64,000 nt of DNA from Pseudomonas protegens (GTDB taxonomy: Bacteria > Pseudomonadota > Gammaproteobacteria > Pseudomonadales > Pseudomonadaceae), in contig NZ_CP031396.1 in assembly GCF_003363755.1 (NCBI RefSeq), positions 3,789,001-3,853,000 on the forward strand, given 5' to 3'. Shown here piece after piece: positions 16,318 through 25,624 of this stretch. A model generated the notes under the pieces. That model ran no database searches. It saw only the letters and a list, made by a program, of their open reading frames with translations, and had not been told where the DNA came from. Both the position numbers and the translations under genes were made by a program. How positions within the stretch are numbered: the first letter of the stretch is position 1; each line of letters opens with the position of its first letter.

Positions 16318-17384
16318 AGCGCCTGCTGCCGTTGTTATGGGCCAGCCTCTTGCTGCTGGGCTGCTCCAAGGAAGAACCGGCGCCGGAGCCGGTGCGTCCG
16401 GTGCTGTCGATCCAGGTGGCGCCGCAATCGGAGGAAAGCCTCGGGCGCTTTGCCGGCAACATCCAGGCCCGTTTTGAAACCAACCTGGGCTTTCGGGTGC
16501 CGGGGCGGATTGCCAGCCGCAATGTGGATGTCGGTGCCGAAGTGGGGCCCGGGGACTTGCTGGCGACCCTCGATCCCACCGACCAGCAGAACCAACTGCG
16601 GGCCGCCCAGGGCGACCTGGCCAAGGTCGAGGCGCAGTGGATCAACGCTCAGGCCAATGCCCGGCGCCAGCAGGAGCTGTTCGACCGTGGCGTCGGCGCC
16701 CAGGCGCAACTGGACATTGCCCAGACCGACTTGAAGACCACCGGCGCTTCCCTGGCTCAGGCCAAGGCGGCTGTGCGCCAGGCCCAGGACCAGCTCAACT
16801 ACAGCCAACTGCGCAGCGATCACGGCGGCGTGGTCACCGCCTGGAACGCTGAAGCCGGGCAGGTGGTGACCGCCGGCCAGCAAGTGGTGACCCTGGCCCG
16901 GCCGCAGATCAAGGAAGCGGTGATCGACCTGCCGGCGACCCTGGTGGATCAACTGCCGGCGGACGTGGAGTTCAAGGTCGCGGCCCAGCTCGACCCGAGC
17001 ATCAGCACCACGGCCACCGTGCGCGAGATCGAGCCCCAGGCCCAGAGCGCGACCCGTACCCGTCGCGCCCGCCTGACCCTCAAGGACACTCCCGAGGCCT
17101 TTCGCCTGGGCACCGCCATCAGCGTGACCCTGAGCTCGGCCATCGAACCGCGCACCGAGTTGCCCCTGACGGCCCTGCAAGAGGTGGATGGCCAGACCCG
17201 GATCTGGGTCATCGACCCGCAGAGCCAGACCGTCGCCCCCCGGGAGATCAAAGTGCTCAGCCGCGACAGCGATTCGGCGCTGATCAGCCAGGGGGTCAAG
17301 CCCGGCGAGCGCATCGTCAGCGCCGGGGTCAACAGCCTCAAGCCGGGGCAGAAAGTCAAAGTCGATGAGGGCCGCGCACAATGA
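16314..17384 (+). CDS. triB: RND efflux periplasmic adaptor lipoprotein TriB
   Basis: A 356-residue second adaptor with its own lipobox (LLLLGC, Cys17), lipoyl halves (LGFRVPGRIASRNVDVGAEV and AEAGQVVTAGQQVVTLARP), a coiled-coil hairpin with LAKVEAQWINAQANARRQQE and a C-terminal GERIVSAGVNSLKPGQKVKV. The ATG overlaps the triA stop (ATGA), and its own stop overlaps triC in the same way. Its sequence differs enough from TriA to be a distinct subunit rather than a recent duplicate. Confidence 0.88.
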   Translation: MKRLLPLLWASLLLLGCSKEEPAPEPVRPVLSIQVAPQSEESLGRFAGNIQARFETNLGFRVPGRIASRNVDVGAEVGPGDLLATLDPTDQQNQLRAAQGDLAKVEAQWINAQANARRQQELFDRGVGAQAQLDIAQTDLKTTGASLAQAKAAVRQAQDQLNYSQLRSDHGGVVTAWNAEAGQVVTAGQQVVTLARPQIKEAVIDLPATLVDQLPADVEFKVAAQLDPSISTTATVREIEPQAQSATRTRRARLTLKDTPEAFRLGTAISVTLSSAIEPRTELPLTALQEVDGQTRIWVIDPQSQTVAPREIKVLSRDSDSALISQGVKPGERIVSAGVNSLKPGQKVKVDEGRAQ

Positions 17385-20300
17385 CGCCTGACAGCAAAGG
17401 GAGCTTCAACCTGTCCGAGTGGGCGATCAAGCATCAGTCCTTCGTCTGGTACCTGATGTTTGTTGCGCTGCTGATGGGGGTGTTTTCCTACCTGAACCTG
17501 GGGCGTGAGGAAGACCCGTCCTTCACCATCAAGACCATGGTCATCCAGACTCGCTGGCCCGGCGCGACCCAGGAAGAAACCCTGAAGCAGGTCACCGACC
17601 GCATCGAGAAAAAACTCGAAGAGCTGGACTCGCTCGACTACGTGAAAAGCTACACCCGCCCCGGCGAGTCGACGGTGTTCGTCAACCTGCGCGACACCAC
17701 CAGTGCCAAGGACATTCCCGAGATCTGGTATCAGGTGCGCAAGAAGATCAACGACATCCGCGGCGATTTCCCCCAGGGCTTGCAGGGCCCGGGTTTCAAC
17801 GATGAGTTCGGCGATGTGTTCGGTTCGATCTACGCCTTCACCGCCGACGGCCTGAGCATGCGCCAACTGCGTGACTACGTGGAGCAGGTGCGCGCCGAGA
17901 TCCGCGAAGTGCCGAACCTGGGCAAGGTGGAGATGGTCGGTGAGCAGGACGAAGTCATCTACCTCAACTTCTCCACGCGCAAGCTGGCGGCCCTGGGCAT
18001 CGACCAGCGCCAGGTCCTGCAAAGCCTGCAAGCGCAGAACGCGGTGACCCCGGCCGGGGTGATCGAGGCCGGGCCGGAGCGGATCTCGGTGCGCACCTCG
18101 GGGCAGTTCGCCTCGGAGAAGGACCTGGCCACGGTCAACCTGCGCCTCAACGACCGCTTCTATCGCCTGGCCGACATCGCCGACATCAGTCGCGGCTACG
18201 TCGACCCTGCCACCCCGCTGTTCCGTTTCAACGGCCAGCCGGCCATCGGCCTGGCCATTGCCATGAAGAAGGGCGGCAACATCCAGGAATTCGGCAAGGC
18301 CCTGCATGCGCGCATGAATGAGCTGACCGCCGACCTGCCGATCGGCATCGGCGTGCACAAGGTCTCGGATCAGGCCGAGGTGGTGCAGGAGGCGGTGGGC
18401 GGTTTCACCAGCGCCTTGTTCGAGGCGGTGATCATCGTCCTGGTGGTGAGCTTCATCAGCCTTGGGATGCGCGCCGGGCTGGTGGTGGCCTGCTCGATTC
18501 CGCTGGTGCTGGCCATGGTCTTCGTGTTCATGGAGTACAGCGGCATCACCATGCAGCGGATCTCCCTGGGGGCCTTGATCATCGCCCTGGGGCTGCTGGT
18601 GGACGACGCCATGATCACCGTGGAAATGATGGTCACGCGCCTGGAGAAGGGCGAGAGCAAGGAGCAGGCGGCGACCTTTGCCTACACCTCCACCGCCTTC
18701 CCGATGCTCACCGGGACCCTGGTGACCGTGGCCGGCTTCGTGCCCATTGGCCTCAACGCCAGCTCCGCTGGTGAGTACACCTTCACCCTGTTCGCGGTGA
18801 TCGCCGTGGCCATGCTGGTGTCGTGGATCGTCGCGGTGCTGTTTGCCCCGGTGATCGGCATCCACATCCTCAGCACCAACGTCAAACCCCACTCCGAGGA
18901 GCCGGGGCGCGTCGGTCGCGCCTTCAATGGCGGCCTGCTGTGGGCCATGCGCAACCGCTGGTGGGCGATTGGCATCACCGTGCTGCTGTTTGCCGCGTCG
19001 GTGTTCGGCATGCGTTTTGTGCAGAACCAGTTCTTTCCGTCTTCCGACCGGCCGGAGATCCTGGTGGACCTCAACCTGCCGCAGAACGCCTCGATCGACG
19101 AGACCCGCATGGCCGTGGATCGGTTGGAAGCGACCCTCAAGGACGACCCGGACATCGAGCGCTGGAGCACTTACATCGGCGAAGGCGCGATCCGTTTCTA
19201 CCTGCCCCTGGACCAGCAACTGCAGAATCCGTACTACGCCCAGCTGGTGATCGTCAGCAAGGGCCTGGAGCAGCGCACGGCCCTGACCGAGCGTTTGCGC
19301 AAGCGCCTGCGCGAAGACTTCGTCGGCATCGGCAGCTATGTGCAGGCCCTGGAAATGGGCCCGCCGGTGGGACGGCCGATCCAGTACCGGGTCAGCGGCA
19401 AGGACATCGACCAGGTGCGCAAGCACGCCATCGACCTGGCCACCGAACTGGACCGGAACCCGCACATCGGCGAGATCATCTACGACTGGAACGAGCCCGG
19501 CAAAGTGCTGCGCATCGACATCGCCCAGGACAAGGCGCGGCAACTGGGGCTGTCCTCGGAAGATGTGGCGCGGCTGATGAACAGCATCGTCAGCGGTTCT
19601 ACCGTGACCCAGGTGCATGACGACATCTACCTGATCAACGTGGTCGGCCGCGCCGACGACAGTGAGCGCGACTCACCGGAAACCCTGCAGAACCTGCAGA
19701 TCGTCACCCCCAATGGCACCTCGATTCCGCTGCTGGCCTTCGCCACGGTGGGCTACGAACTGGAGCAGCCGCTGGTGTGGCGCCGCGACCGCAAACCCAC
19801 CATCACCATCAAGGCGGCGGTGCGCGACGCGATCCAGCCCACCGACCTGGTCAAGCAATTGCAGCCGGACATCGACCAGTTTGCCGCGCAGTTGCCTGCC
19901 GGCTACTCGGTGGCCACCGGCGGCACCGTGGAGGAAAGCAGCAAGGCCCAGGGTCCGATTGCCAAGGTGGTGCCGCTGATGCTGTTCCTCATGGCGACCT
20001 TCCTGATGATCCAGTTGCACAGCGTGCAGAAGCTGTTCCTGGTGGCCAGCGTCGCGCCCCTGGGGCTGATTGGCGTGGTCCTGGCCCTGGTGCCCACCGG
20101 CACGCCCATGGGCTTTGTGGCGATCCTCGGGATTCTCGCGCTGATCGGCATCATCATCCGCAACTCGGTGATCCTGGTGACCCAGATCGACGAATACGAG
20201 CGCGAGGGTTATCACCCCTGGGACGCGGTACTGGAAGCCACCCACCATCGGCGTCGACCTATCCTGCTGACCGCCGCCGCGGCCAGCCTGGGGATGATCC

Positions 20301-20461
20301 CGATTGCCCGGGAAGTGTTCTGGGGGCCGATGGCCTACGCCATGATTGGCGGCATCATCGTTGCCACCTTGCTGACCTTGCTGTTCCTCCCGGCGCTGTA
20401 CGTGGCCTGGTACAAAATCAAGGAGCCCAGCAAAGACACCCCTGGCCCCACAGCCCTGTAG
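17381..20461 (+). CDS. triC: RND multidrug efflux transporter TriC (AcrB family)
   Basis: A 1026-residue proton-driven pump with the RND layout: a helix at about residues 23-42, a large periplasmic loop, helices to about 520, a second periplasmic loop and final helices. The central helix carries the proton-relay pair as GLLVDDAMITVEMM (DD near residue 408). It is the last gene of triABC, overlapping triB by four bases. Length is close to TriC of P. aeruginosa (about 1015). Its TAG stop is formed by the first bases of a REP element (CTGTAGGAGCTGG), so the last few residues may be strain-specific. Confidence 0.92.
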   Translation: MTPDSKGSFNLSEWAIKHQSFVWYLMFVALLMGVFSYLNLGREEDPSFTIKTMVIQTRWPGATQEETLKQVTDRIEKKLEELDSLDYVKSYTRPGESTVFVNLRDTTSAKDIPEIWYQVRKKINDIRGDFPQGLQGPGFNDEFGDVFGSIYAFTADGLSMRQLRDYVEQVRAEIREVPNLGKVEMVGEQDEVIYLNFSTRKLAALGIDQRQVLQSLQAQNAVTPAGVIEAGPERISVRTSGQFASEKDLATVNLRLNDRFYRLADIADISRGYVDPATPLFRFNGQPAIGLAIAMKKGGNIQEFGKALHARMNELTADLPIGIGVHKVSDQAEVVQEAVGGFTSALFEAVIIVLVVSFISLGMRAGLVVACSIPLVLAMVFVFMEYSGITMQRISLGALIIALGLLVDDAMITVEMMVTRLEKGESKEQAATFAYTSTAFPMLTGTLVTVAGFVPIGLNASSAGEYTFTLFAVIAVAMLVSWIVAVLFAPVIGIHILSTNVKPHSEEPGRVGRAFNGGLLWAMRNRWWAIGITVLLFAASVFGMRFVQNQFFPSSDRPEILVDLNLPQNASIDETRMAVDRLEATLKDDPDIERWSTYIGEGAIRFYLPLDQQLQNPYYAQLVIVSKGLEQRTALTERLRKRLREDFVGIGSYVQALEMGPPVGRPIQYRVSGKDIDQVRKHAIDLATELDRNPHIGEIIYDWNEPGKVLRIDIAQDKARQLGLSSEDVARLMNSIVSGSTVTQVHDDIYLINVVGRADDSERDSPETLQNLQIVTPNGTSIPLLAFATVGYELEQPLVWRRDRKPTITIKAAVRDAIQPTDLVKQLQPDIDQFAAQLPAGYSVATGGTVEESSKAQGPIAKVVPLMLFLMATFLMIQLHSVQKLFLVASVAPLGLIGVVLALVPTGTPMGFVAILGILALIGIIIRNSVILVTQIDEYEREGYHPWDAVLEATHHRRRPILLTAAAASLGMIPIAREVFWGPMAYAMIGGIIVATLLTLLFLPALYVAWYKIKEPSKDTPGPTAL

Positions 20462-20540
20462 GAGCTGGCTTGCCAGCGAAGAGGCCCGAGAGGCGGGCGC
20501 CTGACCTGGAACCACCTTCGCCGGCAAGCCGGCTCCTCCG
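20457..20540. repeat. REP doublet (family B) overlapping the triC stop codon
   Basis: TGTAGGAGCTGGCTTGCCAG on the left pairs with CCGGCAAGCCGGCTCCTCC on the right. The first bases give the TAG stop of triC. Confidence 0.85.
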
Positions 20541-20583
20541 AGGTTGGCGGTATTGCGAATGGCGTAGGCATCCCACGGCCATT

Positions 20584-20664
20584 TAGGAGCTGGCTTGCCA
20601 GCGAAGGGGCCCGGGAGGCGGGCGCCTGATCCGGGACCGCCTTCGCCGGCAAGCCGGCTTCTAT
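20584..20664. repeat. REP doublet (family B), second copy in tandem
   Basis: TTAGGAGCTGGCTTGCCAGC and GCCGGCAAGCCGGCTTCTAT form the arms. It is 43 bases after the previous copy and closely similar inside (GGGCGCCTGA in both). The pair fills the gap between triC and the convergent methyltransferase gene. Confidence 0.85.
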
Positions 20665-20685
20665 GGGGGAAGTGTGGCGGGGGGC

Positions 20686-21312
20686 TCAGGCTTTGCGCCA
20701 GACGCTGGCCAGCCAGGGTTGCTGTTCCCGGGGCAGGCCGGCGGGGCGGTAGTAATGCTCCAGCTCGACAAAGCCTGCCTCGGTCAGCAACGCCTGCCAG
20801 CTTGCGAGGTCGTGGTAGGCACCGTAGCGCGGGCCGTTCCAGCCTTCCTGGTTGTCGCCGCGTGGGTTGGAGCTGAACAGCACGCCACCGTCCTTGAGGC
20901 TCGCATGCAGTTGCTTGAGCACCCGCGGCAGTTCCTGGCGGGGAATGTGGAACAGCACTGCGTTGGCGAAGATGCCGTCGAAGCGGGCCTCCGGCAGATC
21001 AAGATTGAGAAAGTCCTGCTGCCAGACTTCGCAGCCGCTGTCGTCCCGGGCCATCTGGGCAAAGCGCTCACAGCCGTCGAGGCCGATGGCGATATGGCCC
21101 AGGCGGGCGAAGGTCTGCAGATCGCGCCCCGGACCACAGCCGAAGTCCAGCACGGTGAAGGGCGCCGGGCCCTGGATATGCCGCAGCAGCGCGTCGATGT
21201 TCTGGCTGACGTCGTGGTCGCGGGTGCCTTCACGAAAGTCTTCGGCCACCTGCTGGTAGTGGCCGAGGGTGGTGGCGGTGATGGTGTCTAGGTCGTCTGG
21301 AGCAAGTTTCAT
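20686..21312 (-). CDS. Class I SAM-dependent methyltransferase
   Basis: A 208-residue methyltransferase. The SAM-binding motif I is VLDFGCGPGRDL near residues 54-65, with the acidic motif IGLDGCE after it and FDGIFANAVLFHIP as the post-motif region (about 112-125). The fold is Methyltransf_11/25-like with no extra domain, so the methyl acceptor cannot be named. Two ATGs are possible, 21312 (MKLAPDD) and 21324 (MQPAMKL), neither with a clear ribosome binding site. It is flanked by REP elements on both sides and seems to be a single-gene unit. Confidence 0.85.
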   Translation of the reverse strand: MKLAPDDLDTITATTLGHYQQVAEDFREGTRDHDVSQNIDALLRHIQGPAPFTVLDFGCGPGRDLQTFARLGHIAIGLDGCERFAQMARDDSGCEVWQQDFLNLDLPEARFDGIFANAVLFHIPRQELPRVLKQLHASLKDGGVLFSSNPRGDNQEGWNGPRYGAYHDLASWQALLTEAGFVELEHYYRPAGLPREQQPWLASVWRKA

Positions 21313-21363
21313 GGCGGGCTGCATGGCGTGAAGAGGAATGGCCCGAATATACCCCATGCACCC

Positions 21364-21467
21364 TGTAGCCGCTGCCGAAGGCTGCGAACGGCTCCGCAGG
21401 AGACGCCGCTCTTGAGGGCCTCGCAAGGTCCAGCGGACCTTGTCGCAGCCTGCGGCAGCGGCTACAC
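21364..21467. repeat. REP doublet (family A)
   Basis: The element is almost identical along its whole length to that at 13631-13735, with a few substitutions (for example GCAGGAGACG against GAAGCAGACG). It lies between the methyltransferase start and the metI end. Confidence 0.88.
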
Positions 21468-21476
21468 GGGGTGCCA

Positions 21477-22121
21477 CTAGCGCTTGTTCAGCACCCGCGC
21501 CAAACGGTCGCCGCCCAACTGGATCGCCGCCACCAGGATCACCAGCAGCACGATCACCGTGAGCATGATCTGGCTGTCGAAACGCTGGTAACCGTAGCGG
21601 TAGGCAATGTCCCCCAGCCCGCCCGCGCCAATCGCCCCGGCCATGGCCGAGGAGTTGATCATGGTCACCAGGGTGATGGTGAAACCGCCGACGATGCCCG
21701 GCAGCGCTTCCGGCAGCAGCACGTGCCAGACAATGTGCCAGCGTCGGCAGCCCATGGCCTGGGCCGCTTCGATCAGGCCGTGATCGACTTCCCGCAGGCT
21801 CACTTCGGCGATGCGCGCAAAGAACGGCGTGGCGGCGATGGTCAGCGGCACCACCGCCGCCCACACGCCGTAGGTGGTGCCGACGATCAGCCGGGTAAAG
21901 GGGATCAGCGCCACCATCAGGATCAGGAACGGAATCGAGCGGAACAGGTTCACGAAAGCCCCCAGGGCCCGGTTCAGGTTCGGCGCTTCATAGATCCCGC
22001 CCTTGCCGCTGGTGACCAGGATCACCGCCAGGGGAATCCCCGCCAGCAGGGCAATCAGCGAGGACACGCCGACCATCAGCAGGGTGTCGAGAATGCCCTG
22101 CAACAAGCGATCAAACCACAT
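21477..22121 (-). CDS. metI: Methionine ABC transporter permease MetI
   Basis: A 214-residue permease with five helices and the conserved loop EVSLREVDHGLIEAAQAMGC then RRWHIVWHVLLPEALPGIVG that contacts MetN. The ATG at 22121 lies inside the last 11 bases of metN, so translation is coupled; a longer upstream frame is only the shadow of metN. Last gene of metQ-metN-metI, and probably of a longer sulfur operon that starts at 28.1 kb. Confidence 0.92.
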   Translation of the reverse strand: MWFDRLLQGILDTLLMVGVSSLIALLAGIPLAVILVTSGKGGIYEAPNLNRALGAFVNLFRSIPFLILMVALIPFTRLIVGTTYGVWAAVVPLTIAATPFFARIAEVSLREVDHGLIEAAQAMGCRRWHIVWHVLLPEALPGIVGGFTITLVTMINSSAMAGAIGAGGLGDIAYRYGYQRFDSQIMLTVIVLLVILVAAIQLGGDRLARVLNKR

Positions 22122-23235
22122 AGCCCAGTACCTCCACTTGCTGTGCCCATTGCCCGGCACGTTGACGCAGTTCCGCCGCCCCCAGGGACGAGCCCTGGAC
22201 TGCCAGCAGCAGGTGCCCCAGGGCGTGGCCCTGGATGCGTTCGACGCCACCTTGCAGCAGGCGCACGCGGCCGCCCAGGGCGCCGAACAGCGCCGCCAGG
22301 TCCGGCTCCTCACGCTGGCTGCCGGTAAAGCGCAGGCTCAGCACCAGCGCCGCCTCGGACGATTCGGGATGACTGCGCAAACGGCTTTGCAGCTCGGGCT
22401 GCAGGCCGTGCTGCAAGGGCGCCAGCAGGGTCTTGCTGACCTCGTGTTGCGGGTTGCCGAAGACTTCCCAGACTGGCCCCTGTTCGACGATGCGCCCGTG
22501 CTCCAGCACCACCACCCGGTCGCAGATCTCGCGGATCACCGCCATTTCGTGGGTGATGAGGACGATGGTCAGGCCCAGGCGCTGGTTGATCTCTTTGAGC
22601 AGGGCGAGGATCGACTGGGTGGTTTCCGGGTCCAGGGCCGAAGTGGCTTCGTCGCACAGCAGGATCTCGGGATCGTGGACCAGGGCCCGGGCGATGCCCA
22701 CCCGCTGCTTCTGGCCGCCGGACAGTTGCGCCGGGTAGGCCTGGTGCTTGTCCTTGAGGCCCACCAGTTCCAGCAGTTCGCGGACCTTGCGCTGGCGCTC
22801 GGCCTTGGGCACCCCGGCCACCTTCAGCGGCAGCTCGACGTTGTGCCACACGGTCTTGGCCGACATCAGGTTGAAGTGCTGGAAGATCATGCCGATGCGT
22901 CGGCGCAGGGCCACCAGGCGGTCTTCGTCGAAGTCGCCGATGTCCACCTGGTCGATCAGTACCCGGCCGCTGCTGGGTTGCTCCAGGCGGTTGATGGTGC
23001 GGATCAGCGACGATTTGCCGGCGCCGCTGCGGCCGATGATGCCGAACACTTCGCCGCGCTGGATCGAAAGGTCGATGCCGTGCAGGGCCTGCACCGGGCC
23101 CTGCTGGCCCTGGTAGGTCTTGCCCAGGCCGATGAAGCGCACCTGGGCGCGGTTCAGCTCGGGGTGCAGCTCGGTCTGCTCGGCGCTCTTTGGCGCAGTT
23201 TCCGGCAGCTTGCGCTGCAGCGTCGCGACACTCAT
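22111..23235 (-). CDS. metN: Methionine ABC transporter ATPase MetN
   Basis: A 374-residue ATPase. An N-terminal extension of about 30 residues precedes the ATPase domain (Walker A GRSGAGKSS, signature LSGGQKQR, Walker B ILLCDEATSALDP, H-loop THEM). After residue 280 comes the NIL regulatory domain, which in MetNI binds methionine and shuts transport down. The start is one base from the metQ stop. Import of methionine or related sulfur compounds (sulfoxides, esters) is the expected role. Confidence 0.92.
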   Translation of the reverse strand: MSVATLQRKLPETAPKSAEQTELHPELNRAQVRFIGLGKTYQGQQGPVQALHGIDLSIQRGEVFGIIGRSGAGKSSLIRTINRLEQPSSGRVLIDQVDIGDFDEDRLVALRRRIGMIFQHFNLMSAKTVWHNVELPLKVAGVPKAERQRKVRELLELVGLKDKHQAYPAQLSGGQKQRVGIARALVHDPEILLCDEATSALDPETTQSILALLKEINQRLGLTIVLITHEMAVIREICDRVVVLEHGRIVEQGPVWEVFGNPQHEVSKTLLAPLQHGLQPELQSRLRSHPESSEAALVLSLRFTGSQREEPDLAALFGALGGRVRLLQGGVERIQGHALGHLLLAVQGSSLGAAELRQRAGQWAQQVEVLGYVV

Positions 23236-23236
23236 C

Positions 23237-24046
23237 TCAACCTTCCCAGCCGGCTTGGTAGAGCTTGCCGTGGGCTTTATCCAGGGCGGCCCGAACGGCT
23301 GGCGAGTGTTGGTAGATATCGACGAACTTGATCAGCCGCGGGTCGTTCTTGCTCTTGGGCTGGATCACGAACTGGATCACGTACTCCTTGTGGTCCAGGC
23401 CGTCGAACAGCAGCGCCGAGCCGGCGTCGAAGGTCTTGGCCAGACGGATGTAGGCCGGGTAGCCCTGGACCAGGTCGGCGTCGTCATAGGCGCGCACCAG
23501 TTGCACGGCTTCGACCTGGAGGATCTTGATCTGCTTCGGGTTGCTGACGATGTCGTCTTCGGTGGCCTTGTAGCCCACGCCCGGCTTGAGGGAGATCAGC
23601 CCGGCCTTGGCCAGCAGTTGCAGGCCGCGTCCGCTGTTGATCGGGTCGTTGGCGATGGCCACGCTGGCGCCTTCGGGCAGCTCGGCGAAGCTTTTGTATT
23701 TCTTCGAGTACAGGCCGACGTTGTTGATGATGCCCGGGGCGAAGGGCACCAGATCGAAACCGGCGGCGGCCTTGGCGTTTTCCAGGAAGGGGATGTGCTG
23801 GAAGTAGTTCACGTCGATGTCGCCGGCGGCCAGGCTGACGTTGGGCGCGATCCAGTCGGTGAACTCCACCAACTGCACCTTCAGGCCCTGCTTGCCGGCC
23901 TCTTCCACGGCGGCCTCCAGGGGAATGGCGAAGGCGGCGGTGGTGCCGACCTTGAGCGGTGCGTCGGCGGCGAACACGGCGCTGCTGAACAGACCGAGGG
24001 CGAGGGCCAGGGCTTTGACCGGGTGGCGCAGGAGCGTGGTTTTCAT
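23237..24046 (-). CDS. metQ: MetQ/NlpA-family substrate-binding protein
   Basis: A 269-residue periplasmic protein with a signal peptide ending VFAAD (about residue 27), no lipobox, and an NlpA domain (KVGTTAAFAIPLEAAVEEAG, DVNYFQHIPFLENAK, VAIANDPINSGRGLQLL). It is a paralogue of the orphan at 9275-10057. The sequence is fairly divergent (TTAAFAIPLEA in place of TPVPHAEIL), so its ligand may not be plain methionine. The upstream flavin monooxygenase suggests an organosulfur compound. Confidence 0.88.
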   Translation of the reverse strand: MKTTLLRHPVKALALALGLFSSAVFAADAPLKVGTTAAFAIPLEAAVEEAGKQGLKVQLVEFTDWIAPNVSLAAGDIDVNYFQHIPFLENAKAAAGFDLVPFAPGIINNVGLYSKKYKSFAELPEGASVAIANDPINSGRGLQLLAKAGLISLKPGVGYKATEDDIVSNPKQIKILQVEAVQLVRAYDDADLVQGYPAYIRLAKTFDAGSALLFDGLDHKEYVIQFVIQPKSKNDPRLIKFVDIYQHSPAVRAALDKAHGKLYQAGWEG

Positions 24047-24117
24047 GGTGGTTACTTCCAGTCAATCCGAATGAGGAGGTTGAACAATTGCGTTTGGGTG
24101 TGGCGAAGACCGCTGTC

Positions 24118-24250
24118 TGTGGCGAGGGCGCTTGCTCCCGCTGGGCCGCATCGCGGCCCTGGACCCAGGCGCCACGGTGTTGCAGGCATACCGCGTCGTC
24201 CGGGTTTGGGCTTGCTGCGCAAGCCAGCGAGAGCAGGCTCCCTCGTCACA
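24118..24250. repeat. REP element (family C) inside the sulfur operon
   Basis: TGTGGCGAGGGCGCTTGCTC and GAGCAGGCTCCCTCGTCACA form inverted arms. It sits between the flavin monooxygenase gene and metQ on the same strand. It could slow or partially terminate transcription between the enzyme and transporter halves, or stabilise the upstream mRNA. Confidence 0.7.
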
Positions 24251-24256
24251 GGGTGG

Positions 24257-25624
24257 TCAGCGGCGGTAGGCCGCGCCGGTGTGTCGTTGCGGCAGTTTGC
24301 GGCCTTCGTGGAACAGTTTTTCCCGCAGGGTGCCGTCGTCGTAGGCGGTCTTGTAGGAGCCACGGCGTTGCAGTTCGGGGATCACCAGATCGATGAAGTC
24401 GACATAGCTTTCCGGGGTGACGATGCGGGTCAGGTTGAAGCCGTCCAGGCCGGTTTCGGCGATCCAGGATTCCAGCTCGTCGGCCACCTGCTGCGGCGAG
24501 CCGACCACGGTGAAGTAGCGGCCGCCCAGGGCGTGCTGCTCCAGCAGCTTGCGCCGGGTCCAGTCGTTGTTCTGCAGGTGCTTGGTGGCCGACTGGATGG
24601 CGTTGCTCTTCACGTACTGGATAGGTTCGTCGATCTCGTATTGGGAAAAGTCGATCGCGGTGGACGCGGAAAAATGCGCCACCCCGGCCTCGGCGCTGGC
24701 GTAGCGACGGTACTCGGCGTGCTTTTGCCAGGCCAGTTCCTCGGTCTGGCCAACGATCACGTTGAGGCCCATGAACACCTTGATGTCCTCGGGATTGCGC
24801 CCGGCGGCCACGGCGCTGGCGCGGACCTTGTCCACCTGGGCCTTGGTCGCGGCCTTGTTCTGCCCACTGATGAACACGCACTCGGCGTGGCGCCCGGCGA
24901 ACAGCAGGCCGCGGTCCGAGCTGCCGGCCTGGAACAGCACCGGGGTGCGCTGCGGTGACGGCTCGCACAGGTGATAAGCGCTGACCTGATAGAACTCGCC
25001 CTGGTGCTCGACCTTGTGCACTTTGTCCGGCTGGGCATAGATGCGCTGCTCGCGGTCATCAAGCACCGCGTCGTCTTCCCAGCTGCCTTCCCAGAGCTTG
25101 TACAGCACCTCCAGGTACTCGTCGGCCTGGTCGTAGCGACGGTCGTGCTCGATCTGCTGCTTCAGGCCCATGGCCTGGGCGGCGCTGTCCAGGTAGCCGG
25201 TGACGATGTTCCAGCCGACCCGGCCACGGCTCAGGTGGTCGAGGGTGGAAAGGCGCCGGGCGAACAGGTAGGGCGCCTCGTAGGTGAGGTTGGCGGTGAG
25301 GCCGAAGCCCAGGTTCTTGGTCACTGCCGCCATGGCCGAGACCAGCAGCAGCGGGTCGTTGACCGGCAGCTGGATCGACTCCTTGAGGGTCACGTCCACC
25401 GAGTTCTGGTAGACGTCGTAGACCCCGACGATGTCGGCGATGAACAGCCCGTCGAACAGCCCGCGCTCCAGCAGCTGGGCCAGTTCGGTCCAGTACTCGA
25501 GGGTCTTGTACTGGGTCGAGTTGTCCCGCGGGTGGGTCCACAGACCGTGGTTGATGTGCCCGACGCAGTTCATGTTGAAGGCGTTGAGCAGGATCTTCTT
25601 CTTGGCGGTTTCTGCAGCGGCCAT
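24257..25624 (-). CDS. LLM-class flavin-dependent monooxygenase, NtaA/SnaA/DszA family
   Basis: A 455-residue FMNH2-dependent monooxygenase of the bacterial-luciferase superfamily. Family marks are LLNAFNMNCVGHINHGLW at the start, GLFDGLFIADIVGVYD, ARRLSTLDHLSRGRVGWNIV, the TPVLFQAGSSDRG motif and the C-terminal VIPELQRRGSYKTAYDDGTL. Relatives act on nitrilotriacetate, dibenzothiophene sulfone, dimethylsulfide and pristinamycin; near sulfur genes a desulfurising role is likely. Its ATG overlaps the stop of the upstream SfnB-type gene (ATGA). It needs a separate flavin reductase, which I do not see in the window. Confidence 0.9.
   Translation of the reverse strand: MAAAETAKKKILLNAFNMNCVGHINHGLWTHPRDNSTQYKTLEYWTELAQLLERGLFDGLFIADIVGVYDVYQNSVDVTLKESIQLPVNDPLLLVSAMAAVTKNLGFGLTANLTYEAPYLFARRLSTLDHLSRGRVGWNIVTGYLDSAAQAMGLKQQIEHDRRYDQADEYLEVLYKLWEGSWEDDAVLDDREQRIYAQPDKVHKVEHQGEFYQVSAYHLCEPSPQRTPVLFQAGSSDRGLLFAGRHAECVFISGQNKAATKAQVDKVRASAVAAGRNPEDIKVFMGLNVIVGQTEELAWQKHAEYRRYASAEAGVAHFSASTAIDFSQYEIDEPIQYVKSNAIQSATKHLQNNDWTRRKLLEQHALGGRYFTVVGSPQQVADELESWIAETGLDGFNLTRIVTPESYVDFIDLVIPELQRRGSYKTAYDDGTLREKLFHEGRKLPQRHTGAAYRR

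Noticed and set aside
16949..19618. 889-codon open frame on the reverse strand across triB/triC
   Set aside because: It is antisense to clear efflux genes, its composition is His/Gln/Arg/Gly-rich, and it has no domain pattern. It is a by-product of high GC content.
20457..20664. CRISPR-like repeats
   Set aside because: The two repeats are inverted-arm REP doublets; there are no regular spacers and no cas genes.
23120..24958. 612-codon forward frame opposite metN, metQ and the monooxygenase
   Set aside because: It spans the antisense of three genes and a REP element, so it cannot be a natural gene.
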